A stretch of 16,147 bases of DNA. Source: Actinocrinis sp046724665. GTDB taxonomy: Bacteria > Actinomycetota > Actinomycetes > Streptomycetales > Catenulisporaceae. Positions within the stretch are counted from its first letter, which is position 1; every line of letters starts with the position of its first letter. The stretch is from assembly GCA_046724665.1 (NCBI GenBank), contig JBKOWZ010000149.1, forward strand, positions 1-16,147, in the 5' to 3' direction. Below are positions 1 to 6,990 of the stretch, in pieces. Both the position numbers and the translations under genes were made by a program. Below the pieces are notes generated by a model. That model did no database searches. It worked only from the letters and a program-made list of their open reading frames with translations, and was not told the DNA's origin.

Positions 1-54
1 CATACGCGATAGAACCGCGGGTCTCGTGGGCTCGGAGATGTGTATAAGAGACAG
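1..54 (+). other. Residual Illumina Nextera/P7 library adapter (assembly artefact)
   Basis: Positions 36-54 are exactly the 19-base Tn5 mosaic end AGATGTGTATAAGAGACAG. Positions 21-35 (GTCTCGTGGGCTCGG) complete the Nextera read-2 adapter. Positions 1-10 match the end of the P7 oligonucleotide with one mismatch (CATACGCGAT against CATACGAGAT), and 11-20 would be a 10-base i7 index. None of this is genomic. Two open frames that begin here start with the peptides MGSEMCIRDR and MYKRQ, known translation artefacts of this adapter. Genomic sequence begins at 55. Confidence 0.97.
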
Positions 55-2169
55 GACGATCACGGCGAGCCGGCCGTCGCCGACGAGCGCGGCCTCCCGG
101 CGCGCGACCTCGCCGAGGCGCGCGCCGAGCTCGGCCGCGGCGACCGTCTCCTCCCACGGTTCGACCCCCGACTCGCGCACCGAGCGCGGAGGTTCGAGCG
201 CCGGGTCGATGCGCGCGAGCACCTTCGCCGCCAGCGCCATGACCTCGGCCGGCGTGCGGTAGTTGACGGTCAGCCCGGCCATCCGCCAGCGCCTGCCGAC
301 GAACGGCTCAAGCACCGTGCCCCACGACGCGGCCCCCGCGACGCTGCCGGTCTGCGCCAGGTCGCCGACGATCGTCATCGACCGGCTCGGGCAGCGGCGC
401 ATCAGCGCCCGCCAGGCCATCGCCGAGAGCTCCTGCGCCTCGTCCACGATGACGTGCCCGAACGTCCAGGTGCGGTCCCCGGCCGCGCGCTCGGCGACCG
501 AGCGGTGCCGCCGGACGGCCTGCTGGTCGGCGATCTGCTCGACGGTGAGCAGGTCGGTGGCGGTCAGGATCTGCTCGTACTCGCGCGCGTCCTCGCGCTC
601 GATCGGGGTCGATCCGGTGAGGATCTCCAGCACGCCCTCGGCGTAGCTGAGCGCTTCCCGGCGCTCGCGCTCGGCCTCGGCGGCGTCGGTGTCCGGCGCG
701 CCGAGCAGTTCGGCGGCCTCGTCCAGCAGCGGCACGTCGGTGACGCTCCAGCCCTCGTCGTCCGGGTCGCGCCGCAGCGCCGCCCGCTCGGCCTCGGTCA
801 GCCCTGGCGCCGCCTCGTCGAGCAGGTCGGGTGAGGCGTACAGCTCGGTGAGCAGCTGTTGCGGCGTCAGTTCCGGCCACAGCCAGTCGGCGGCCTCCTG
901 CACGGCGGGCTCCTCGGCCAGCCCGCGGCGGATCTCGTCGCGGTCGCGCCGGTTCAGCAGTTCCTCCTCCAGCGGAGGGTCGCCCGGGTCGCCGAGCTCC
1001 CGCAGATCCCGGGAGATCTGCTCCAGCACCTCGCGGGACACCTCGGCGAACGGGTCGTCGTTCAACCGACGCATCGCCTGGTCGGTCAACGCGTCGAGGA
1101 TGTGCCCGACGACCGCGGGGCGGGCGAGGTTGTGCGGCTCGTTCAGCGCGCGTGCCCGCTCGCGGGCTTCGAGGCAGGTCTCGCGGTCGAGCCGGTAGAT
1201 GTAGTGGTCGATGACGACCTTGAGCGTGTCTTCGGGCACGCGCTGCTGCGCGCGCACCGCAGCGGCCACCACGTCGGCCATCATCGGCCTGCCTTTGATC
1301 TCGGCGGCCTCGGCTGTCTCCGCACGCCGCGCCGTGACGCCCGGGTAAAGCTCCCCGAGCGTGCGTAGCACCGCGCCGGTCTCGCCGAGTGCGGGCAGCA
1401 CGTGCGAGATGTACCGCAGGAAGGTCGGGTTCGGCCCCACGATCAGCACGCCGCGCCGGGCAAGCCGTTCACGGTGCGTGTAAAGCAGATAGGCGGCGCG
1501 GTGCAGCGCGACTGCGGTCTTGCCGGTGCCGGGGCCGCCCTGGACGACGAGAACACCCGCGAGGTCGGCGCGGATCGCATGGTCCTGCTCAACCTGGATC
1601 GTCTCGACGACGTCACGCATCCGTCCGGTGCGTTTCGCGGTCACCGCCGCGAGTAGCGCGCCCTCGCCGACCAGGCCTGTGGAGTCGTTGTCCTCGTTGA
1701 GGTCGAGTACGTCGTCGTCGAGGCCGGTGACTTTACGCAGCCGGGTCTTGATGTGGCGGCGTCGCCGCACGCCGAGGGGAGAGGCCGCCGTCGCGATGTA
1801 GAACGGCCGCGCGGCCGGGGCGCGCCAGTCGATCAGCAGCGGCTCGTACTCCGAGTGCTCGTCGCGGAGCCCGATCCGGCCGATGTAGCGGTACTCGCCG
1901 TTTCCGTCGCCCTCGCTCGTGGCATCGTCGCCGGCGAGGTCGAGCCGGCCGAAGCACAGCCCGTTCTCGGCGGCGGTGAGCTGGCCGAGCCGGTCGGCGT
2001 GCTCGGCCGCCGCGGTGTCGCGCTCGGTGCGCTGCTGCGGTGTGCCGCCCGACTCGCGCAGGACGCGGGTGAACCGCACCGAAGTCTGCTCCCGCAACGT
2101 GTCGAGCCGGTCGTAGAGCATGGTCACGTACTGCTGCTCGCGGGCGATTTCCTCGGTTTCACTTGACAA
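55..2169 (-). CDS. helD: HelD/HelR-type RNA polymerase-recycling ATPase, 3'-truncated at the contig end
   Basis: The protein is a superfamily-1, UvrD-like ATPase of the HelD type. This family binds RNA polymerase, releases it from stalled or terminated complexes using ATP or GTP, and in HelR members displaces rifamycins. Visible, numbered from the TTG at 2169: a charged, probably coiled-coil N-terminus (about 1-70), a conserved block ending RYIGRIGLRDEHSEYEPLLI, Walker A GGPGTGKT (211-218, K217), Walker B DEAQ (576-579), motif III GDLAQT (from 602) and NYRTPAE (from 636). The open frame gives 705 codons up to the adapter junction; relatives have roughly 730-760, so the last helicase motifs are missing through contig truncation, not mutation. 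TTG is chosen because GGGAG lies 5 nt upstream. The sequence looks closer to actinobacterial HelD than to the classic HelR group, but the RAE-like promoter element argues for a rifamycin-linked role. Confidence 0.9.
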
Positions 2170-2245
2170 CGCGACTCCCGGGTCTCTACTCTTTAAAGTA
2201 GCCGAATTTGACGGCTTCTTTGGCGTGCGCAGACATAGCCCAGCG

Positions 2246-2275
2246 AGTCTAGCGTGGCTTCCAGGTTTGCGGCAA
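2246..2275 (-). promoter_or_regulatory. Putative helD promoter
   Basis: Read on the minus strand, TTGCCG (2270-2275) and TAGACT (2246-2251) are separated by 18 nt, giving a plausible vegetative -35/-10 pair. The transcript would start near 2239, about 70 nt before the TTG start. The -35 box lies inside the RAE-like palindrome. The leader contains a small dyad, CTACT/AGTAG around CTTTAA (2186-2201), just upstream of the ribosome binding site. Confidence 0.5.
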
Positions 2276-2280
2276 TCCCG
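2262..2280. promoter_or_regulatory. RAE-like (rifamycin-associated element) palindrome
   Basis: The 19-mer caggTTTGCGGCAATcccg is an interrupted palindrome centred on 2271 with the core TTGCGGCAA. The rifamycin-associated element found upstream of rifamycin-resistance genes, helR included, is as I recall about GGGGCTTGCGGCAAGCCCC. The match is 14 of 19 positions, with a complete 9-base core. It lies 93-111 nt upstream of the helD start and covers the predicted -35 box. The consensus is quoted from memory and the outer arms are degenerate, so function is an inference. Confidence 0.55.
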
Positions 2281-2319
2281 TGTGCGAGCTGTCCGGCAGT
2301 GCGCCGGTAGCGAATGCGT

Positions 2320-2363
2320 CGGTCCCTGGGCCGGTCGCCGCATCGCGACCGGCCCAGGGACCG
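2320..2363 (-). terminator. Perfect 19-bp stem-loop, probable terminator of the GH3 gene
   Basis: The arms 2320-2338 and 2345-2363 are exactly complementary over 19 bp (CGGTCCCTGGGCCGGTCGC and its reverse complement) around a 6-nt loop. The hairpin lies about 100 nt beyond the GH3 stop and before the helD promoter, so it can insulate helD from GH3 transcription. There is no T-tract, as is common for actinomycete terminators. Confidence 0.8.
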
Positions 2364-2405
2364 TTAGGGTTACGCGGTTCTTCGGGTCATGACACGGACA
2401 CTTAT

Positions 2406-2477
2406 CTGGGCTAAGGCATCGTGCTGAGCTAAGGCACTGTTCTGAGTTAAGACACCGTTCTGAGCTAAGACACCGTC
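2406..2477. repeat. Four tandem 18-bp repeats across the GH3 stop codon
   Basis: There are four head-to-tail 18-bp units at 2406-2423, 2424-2441, 2442-2459 and 2460-2477, with plus-strand consensus CTGAGCTAAGRCACCGTT. On the minus strand each is about ACGGTGTCTTAGCTCAGA. The copy at 2460-2477 supplies the last GH3 codons and its TAG stop. Because 18 is a multiple of 3, every later copy repeats an in-frame TAG or TAA, giving four successive stops. In another frame the units read as hexapeptides such as GVLAQN. Confidence 0.9.
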
Positions 2478-5400
2478 CACACGAAGGTGATGGAGGTGCT
2501 GGCGCCCGAGCTCGCCCGTCCGGTCACCGTGATGGTGCTGGTGCCGTGCGTCGTGCCGGTGCCGCTGATCACCCCGGAGGGGCTGATCGAGAAGCCCGCC
2601 GGCAGGCCGGTCGCCGTGTAGGTCAGACCCGCGGTCCCGCTCAGCGGCAGGCTGGCCGGCACGCCGACCCGGCTCGACATCCCGTACGGGTTCGCGATCG
2701 CCGCCTGCGGGCTGCCGAGGCCCTCGGCCGTCGCGGCGTTGGCCGTGATGGTGCTCGGCACGGACAGGCTGCCGGTCAGCGGCAGGTTGCGCGACGAGTC
2801 GCCGACGAGGATCTGGTACGTGCCCGCGGTGACCTGCCAGGTGCCGGACGTGGTGTCCCAGTGCGCGAGGTCGTGCGCCTTCACCGTGAAGGAGACCGTC
2901 GCCGAGGCGCCGGGGTTCAGCGTCACCCGCTGGAAGCCCTTGAGCTGGTGCGGCGGCTCGCCGACCGACGCCGGAGCGCCGACGTACAGCTGCGCCACCT
3001 CGGTCCCGGCCCGGCTGCCGGTGTTGGTCACCGTCGCCGTCACCGTGGCCTGATTGTTCGTCAGCGCCCCGACCTGCAAGTTGCTGAACGAGAAGGTGGT
3101 GTACGACAGGCCGTAGCCGAACGGGAACAGCGGCGTGAGGTTCTGCGCGTCGTACCAGCGGTAGCCGACCTTGAGGCCTTCGGAGTACTGGACCTGGTTG
3201 TTCGCGCCGGGCCACTGCGCGGTGGTGTTCGCCGGGACCTGCGAGAGCGAGGCCGGGAAGGTCACCGGCAGCTTGCCGGAGGGGTTGACGTCGCCGAACA
3301 GCAGCGCGGCGATGGCCTTGCCCCAGTTCTGGCCGTCGTAGAAGCCCTCGAACACCGCCTTGACCGAGCCGAGCCACGGCATCAGGATCGCGACGTTGTC
3401 GTTGAGCACCACGATGGTGTTCGGGTTGGCCGCCGCGACCGCGGAGATCAGCGCGTCCTGGTTGTTCGGCAGGCTGATCGTCGTGGTGTCGCTGCCCTCG
3501 TTGCCGTAGTTGTCGCTGGCGAACACGATCGCCACCGATGAACCGGCCGCGAGCGAGGCGGCCGACGACTGGTTCGAACCGTCGTTGTAGGCCACCGTGA
3601 CCCCGGTGCCGGCGACGCGGCTCTGAATGCCCGTCAGCGGCCAGACGGTGCCGGGGCTGGTGACCGTCGCGCTGCCGCCGCCGATGGTCTGCGTGCCGGC
3701 GCCGCCGTCCACGCCGATCACCGCGATCGAGGAGAGCGACGAGGTGGACAGCGGCAGGATCCCGCTGTTCTTGAGCAGGACGGTGCCCTCCTCGGCGCCT
3801 TGCAGCGCGACCTGCGCGTGCGCCGGCGTGGTGACGGTCGCGGTCGGCGAGCCGATCGGCGCGTGGTCGAACAGGCCGAAGGCGAACATCTGCGTCAGCA
3901 CCCGGGTGACCATGGTGTCGATCTGCGCGGTGGTGACCTGGCCGCTGGAGACCGCCTGGTTCAGGAAGTCCGCGTAGAAGTAGCCGTTCGGCATCTCCAC
4001 CGTCATGCCGCCGTTCACCGACGGCACGGTCGAGTGCGCGGCGCCCCAGTCGGAGGTGACGAAGCCGCCGAAGTTCGACTGCTGGTACAGCGGCACGTTG
4101 AGCACCGACGGGTTCTGGCAGGCGAAGGTGCCGTTGATCGTCGAGTAGCCGCACATGATCGACGCGGTGGCGCCCTGGGTGATCGAGGTCTGGAACGCGG
4201 GCAGGTAGATCTCGTTGAGCGTGCGCGCGTCCACGATCGCGTTGTCGGCCGGGCCGTTGCGGTTGGTCTCCTGGTTGTAGACCGCGGCGTGCTTCACCTG
4301 CGCCATGACGCCCTGGCTCTGGATGCCCTTGACGTCCGCGACCGCCATCTGCGAGGTGAGGTACGGGTCCTCGCTGAAGGTCTCGAAGGAGCGGCCCCAG
4401 CGCGGGTCGCGGATGATGTTGACGGTCGGGCCGAGGTCCACGTTCGCGCCCTTGGCGGCGAACTCGGCGCCGATCGCCGCGCCGTACTGCTGCTCGAGCG
4501 CCGTGTCGAAGGTGGCCGCCTGGGTGATCGGCGCGGGCATCTGCGTCACGCCGCCCATGCCGTCGCCGACGCCGGCCGGGCCGTCCTGGAAGCCCATCGC
4601 CGGGATGCACAGCGCCGCGATCGCGGCCATGTCGCCGATGTACGGCGAGGACGCCCCGGTGCCGTGCAGCATCTGGATCTTCTGCGCGAGGGTCATCTGG
4701 GCGAGCAGTTGGGCGACGCGGGTGGCGACCGGCGCGGTGGAGTTGATCCAGGGGCAGTTGCCGGGCGCCGGGCTGGTGGACGGCGGCGGGGGAGGCGGCG
4801 GGCTGGCGTCGCCGATGGTGTTGACGGTCACTTCCCACAGCGAGTAGCCGTAGACGGTGGCGCGGGCGGTGCCGTAGACGCGCAGGTAGCGCGCGGTGCT
4901 CGACACGTTGAGCGTTTGGACGCCACCGACGCCGGCCGTCGTCGAGTAGACGCCGCTCCAGGCGGCCGCGTCGTTCGAGGTCTGCACCTGGAACGCGGTG
5001 GCGTAGGCGGCCTCCCAGTTCAGGATCACCCGGCAGATCGGCAGCGCGGTGCCGAGGTCGATCTGAAGCGACTGCGGGTCGCTGAACGCGCTGGACCAGC
5101 GGGTGGTCGTGTTGCCATCGACGGCGTTGGCGGCCGGGGTGCCGGCGTTCTCGGTGGAGGACGCGGTGACGGGTCTGCCGAGGGCCTCGTCTGCGGTGCC
5201 GCAGGAGCCGGTCGGGCTGGCCGACGGGCTCGGGCTGGTCGTACCGCCGATCGTGCCGTAGACCTGGAACTCCCAGAGCGAGTAGCCCCACTGCGTCGCC
5301 CGCGCGGCGCCGTACACCCGCACGTACCGGCCGGAACCGGTGACGTTGAGAGTCTGGGTGCCGCCGGCGGCGGTCGTGGTCGAGTAGATCGACGTCCAGG

Positions 5401-5773
5401 TCGTGTTGTCGGTGGAGGTCTGAACCTGGAACGCGGTGGCGTATGCGGTCTCCCAGTTCAACACCACCTGGCTGATCGTCGCCGTGGCGCCGAGATCCAC
5501 CTCGAGCCACTGCGGGTCGCTGAAGGCGGAGGACCAGCGGGTGCCGGTGTTGCCGTCGGTGGCGTTCGCGGCGGCGGTGCCCGCGTTCTCGGTCGAGGAT
5601 GCGGTGGTCGGCTTGCCCTGGGAGAGCAGGGCGGGAGCGGCGTGGGCGGGCGTGCCCGCGGCCGCCAGGGCGTAGGCGGCCAGGCCGAGGGCCGCGGTGG
5701 CGGCGGTGACGGCCCGGATCCAGCGTTGTAGGGGTCTCCGATGCGTGAACGCGGCGGAGGAGCGTGCCTTCAT
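2465..5773 (-). CDS. Secreted GH3 beta-glycosidase with two N-terminal F5/8C (CBM32-like) modules
   Basis: An exported glycoside hydrolase of family 3 (beta-glucosidase or beta-xylosidase type), 1102 residues. Order of parts: signal peptide 1-45 (basic start, hydrophobic core, cleavage after AHA); two homologous discoidin/CBM32-like modules at about 48-173 and 192-322; a Ser/Pro linker between them and a poly-Pro linker at 323-338; GH3 N-terminal barrel about 350-640 with the nucleophile motif GFVTSDW (D575); GH3 C-terminal sandwich about 660-885 with a candidate acid/base E759 in NEGSD; a fibronectin-III-like domain about 905-1000; and a C-terminal Ig-like (He_PIG-type) domain about 1010-1102. 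The ATG at 5773 has TGGAG 6 nt upstream. It is transcribed alone, with a LacI-type operator at its promoter, which suggests sugar induction. The natural substrate cannot be read from the sequence; the modules suggest binding to plant or microbial polysaccharide. Confidence 0.93.
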   Translation of the reverse strand: MKARSSAAFTHRRPLQRWIRAVTAATAALGLAAYALAAAGTPAHAAPALLSQGKPTTASSTENAGTAAANATDGNTGTRWSSAFSDPQWLEVDLGATATISQVVLNWETAYATAFQVQTSTDNTTWTSIYSTTTAAGGTQTLNVTGSGRYVRVYGAARATQWGYSLWEFQVYGTIGGTTSPSPSASPTGSCGTADEALGRPVTASSTENAGTPAANAVDGNTTTRWSSAFSDPQSLQIDLGTALPICRVILNWEAAYATAFQVQTSNDAAAWSGVYSTTAGVGGVQTLNVSSTARYLRVYGTARATVYGYSLWEVTVNTIGDASPPPPPPPSTSPAPGNCPWINSTAPVATRVAQLLAQMTLAQKIQMLHGTGASSPYIGDMAAIAALCIPAMGFQDGPAGVGDGMGGVTQMPAPITQAATFDTALEQQYGAAIGAEFAAKGANVDLGPTVNIIRDPRWGRSFETFSEDPYLTSQMAVADVKGIQSQGVMAQVKHAAVYNQETNRNGPADNAIVDARTLNEIYLPAFQTSITQGATASIMCGYSTINGTFACQNPSVLNVPLYQQSNFGGFVTSDWGAAHSTVPSVNGGMTVEMPNGYFYADFLNQAVSSGQVTTAQIDTMVTRVLTQMFAFGLFDHAPIGSPTATVTTPAHAQVALQGAEEGTVLLKNSGILPLSTSSLSSIAVIGVDGGAGTQTIGGGSATVTSPGTVWPLTGIQSRVAGTGVTVAYNDGSNQSSAASLAAGSSVAIVFASDNYGNEGSDTTTISLPNNQDALISAVAAANPNTIVVLNDNVAILMPWLGSVKAVFEGFYDGQNWGKAIAALLFGDVNPSGKLPVTFPASLSQVPANTTAQWPGANNQVQYSEGLKVGYRWYDAQNLTPLFPFGYGLSYTTFSFSNLQVGALTNNQATVTATVTNTGSRAGTEVAQLYVGAPASVGEPPHQLKGFQRVTLNPGASATVSFTVKAHDLAHWDTTSGTWQVTAGTYQILVGDSSRNLPLTGSLSVPSTITANAATAEGLGSPQAAIANPYGMSSRVGVPASLPLSGTAGLTYTATGLPAGFSISPSGVISGTGTTHGTSTITVTGRASSGASTSITFVWTVS
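4943..5630 (-). repeat. Duplicated F5/8C (CBM32-like) module inside the GH3 gene
   Basis: The stretches around residues 57-96 and 203-241 are almost the same: both contain TASSTENAGT, then DGNT.TRWSSAFSDPQ, then a DLG motif. Further on, LNWE.AYATAFQVQTS and GYSLWE recur in both. This indicates an internal tandem duplication of one carbohydrate-binding module, separated by a Ser/Pro linker. Boundaries are approximate. Confidence 0.85.
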
Positions 5774-5815
5774 TGGCTACTCCAGCATTACCGGGAAAGG
5801 GGTGGGCATCGCATT

Positions 5816-5829
5816 GGAGAGCGCTCTCC
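5816..5829. promoter_or_regulatory. LacI-family type operator at the GH3 start site
   Basis: GGAGAGCGCTCTCC is a perfect 14-bp palindrome with the central CG step typical of LacI-family operators. It resembles the cellulase/beta-glucosidase operator of CebR/CelR (TGGGAGCGCTCCCA, from memory). It begins 8 nt downstream of the predicted -10 box and 43 nt upstream of the GH3 start codon, so a bound repressor would block initiation. No LacI regulator gene is in the window. Confidence 0.75.
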
Positions 5830-5837
5830 CGGGTGCG

Positions 5838-5866
5838 ATGGTCGCGTCGGGCGCCAGAGGTGTCAA
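5838..5866 (-). promoter_or_regulatory. GH3 gene promoter
   Basis: On the minus strand, a perfect -35 TTGACA (5861-5866) is followed after 17 nt by GACCAT (5838-5843), which keeps the critical A at position 2 and T at position 6 of the -10 box. Transcription would start within the LacI-type palindrome at 5816-5829, giving a leader of roughly 50-60 nt. Confidence 0.65.
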
Positions 5867-5955
5867 GGGCCCTCGAGAGACATCGCGTTGCGGAACCGTG
5901 CTGGCCAGACCCTTTGTTCAGAACTCGAATCCGCGCCGCGGCGGATTTTCCCGGT

Positions 5956-5980
5956 AGCCGTCCCACGATGCGGGACGGCT
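5956..5980 (-). terminator. Stem-loop downstream of ndgR
   Basis: AGCCGTCCC (5956-5964) and GGGACGGCT (5972-5980) form a perfect 9-bp stem with a 7-nt loop. It begins 17 nt beyond the ndgR stop and lies before the GH3 promoter, as expected for the terminator of the minus-strand ndgR transcript. Confidence 0.7.
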
Positions 5981-5996
5981 GCTCACGAACGGCCGC

Positions 5997-6719
5997 TCAG
6001 GCTCCGCGCTTGACCGCCTCCGACAGCCGTGTCGCGGCCTCCACCACGGCCTCGCCGTGCAGCCTGCCGGGCTGGCGGGTCAGCCGCTCGATCGGGCCGG
6101 AGACGGAGACCGCCGCGATCACCCGGTTGTTCGGCCCGCGCACCGGCGCCGAGACGGACGCGACGCCCATCTCCCGCTCCGCCACCGACTGCGCCCACCC
6201 GCGCCTGCGCACCCCGGCCAGCGTCGTCGCCGTGTAGCGCGCGCCCTGAAGGCCGCGGTGCATCCGGTCCGGGTCCTCCCAGGCCAGCAGGACCTGCGCG
6301 CCGGATCCGGCCGCCATCGGCAGCGCGGTGCCGACCGGGACGGTGTCGCGCAGCCCGGAGAGGCGCTCCGCGGCGGCCACGCACACGCGCATGTCGCCCT
6401 GCCGCCGGTAGAGCTGAGCCGACTCCCCGGTGACGTCGCGCAGCTGCGTCAGCACCGGCCCGGCGGCGGCCAGCAGCCGGTCCTCGCCGGCCGCGACCGC
6501 GAGCTCGGACAGCCGCGGTCCCAGGATGAAGCGCCCCTGCATGTCCCGGGAGACCAGCCGGTGGTGCTCGAGCGCCACGGCGAGGCGGTGCGCGGTCGGC
6601 CGGGCGAGGCCGGTGGCCGAGACCAGCGAGGCCAGCGTCGCCGGGCCGGCCTCGAGCGCGGAGAGCACGGCGGCGGCCTTGTCCAGCACGCCGACCCCGC
6701 TGGACGCGGAGTCGAGCAT
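5997..6719 (-). CDS. ndgR: NdgR, IclR-family regulator of leucine/amino-acid metabolism
   Basis: An IclR-family transcription factor: N-terminal winged helix-turn-helix (about 8-70, containing TLASLVSATGLARPTAHRLA) and a C-terminal effector domain (about 80-235, with SAQLYRRQGDMRVCVA and VSAPVRGPNNRVIAAVSVSG). The sequence and its place divergent from leuCD identify it as NdgR of Streptomyces and relatives, which controls leucine and other amino-acid biosynthesis genes. The start at 6719 gives 240 residues, the usual length, beginning MLDSASSGVGVLDKA much as I recall the S. coelicolor protein; GGAGG lies 8 nt upstream. An alternative ATG at 6806 would add 29 residues made of degenerate hexapeptides and has a promoter placed for leaderless translation. 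Confidence 0.92.
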   Translation of the reverse strand: MLDSASSGVGVLDKAAAVLSALEAGPATLASLVSATGLARPTAHRLAVALEHHRLVSRDMQGRFILGPRLSELAVAAGEDRLLAAAGPVLTQLRDVTGESAQLYRRQGDMRVCVAAAERLSGLRDTVPVGTALPMAAGSGAQVLLAWEDPDRMHRGLQGARYTATTLAGVRRRGWAQSVAEREMGVASVSAPVRGPNNRVIAAVSVSGPIERLTRQPGRLHGEAVVEAATRLSEAVKRGA

Positions 6720-6812
6720 CCGGCCGGCCTCCAGCGGCCTGGCCGCTTCCGGCGGACGGGCGTGATCCAGTGAACGCGTGGTGTCCATGGAGCGGGCTGT
6801 GTCCATGGAACG

Positions 6813-6853
6813 ATATTGCCATCTCAAATCACGAGACACAAATGCGATGGCCA
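6813..6853. promoter_or_regulatory. Divergent ndgR/leuC control region: ndgR promoter and overlapping dyad
   Basis: On the minus strand TTGTGT (6836-6841) and CAATAT (6813-6818) are 17 nt apart; transcription would start at the ATG at 6806. The same stretch holds a dyad TTGCCATC (6816-6823) / GATGGCCA (6846-6853), 7 of 8 positions complementary with 22 nt between, and an inner TCTC/GAGA pair. It is a good candidate site for NdgR acting on itself and on leuCD, but no verified NdgR consensus was used. I see no convincing leuC promoter and no leucine-rich leader peptide. The leuC leader also has an 8-bp stem, CGATCGGG (6911-6918) / CCCGATCG (6934-6941), and a palindrome GGGGTACCCC (6944-6953). 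Confidence 0.45.
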
Positions 6854-6990
6854 GTGAGACGGTGACAGGCTCGGGGAACCGAGTTCGCCAAAGCGGGCCG
6901 AGCGCGTAGCCGATCGGGTCCGGCCGAGGAAATCCCGATCGCCGGGGTACCCCAAAGGCGGGGCCGGCGAGTCCGAAGGAGAGAAAGCCG

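Noticed and set aside
26..834. Plus-strand open frames starting MGSEMCIRDR and MYKRQ
   Set aside because: They start in the sequencing adapter and run antisense to the HelD gene, whose conserved motifs fix the true strand.
2406..2477. CRISPR array
   Set aside because: Units are contiguous 18-mers with no spacers and no cas genes nearby.
3800..5731. A 643-residue plus-strand open frame
   Set aside because: Antisense shadow of GH3 with Arg/Val/Gly-rich composition and no recognisable motif.
2370..5966. A 1198-residue open frame on the minus strand overlapping GH3
   Set aside because: Arg/Gly/His/Asp-rich composition with no domain; an off-frame shadow of the GH3 gene created by high GC content.
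6840..6990. Leucine attenuator or leader peptide before leuC
   Set aside because: No short frame with a run of leucine codons and no terminator hairpin with a T-tract was seen.
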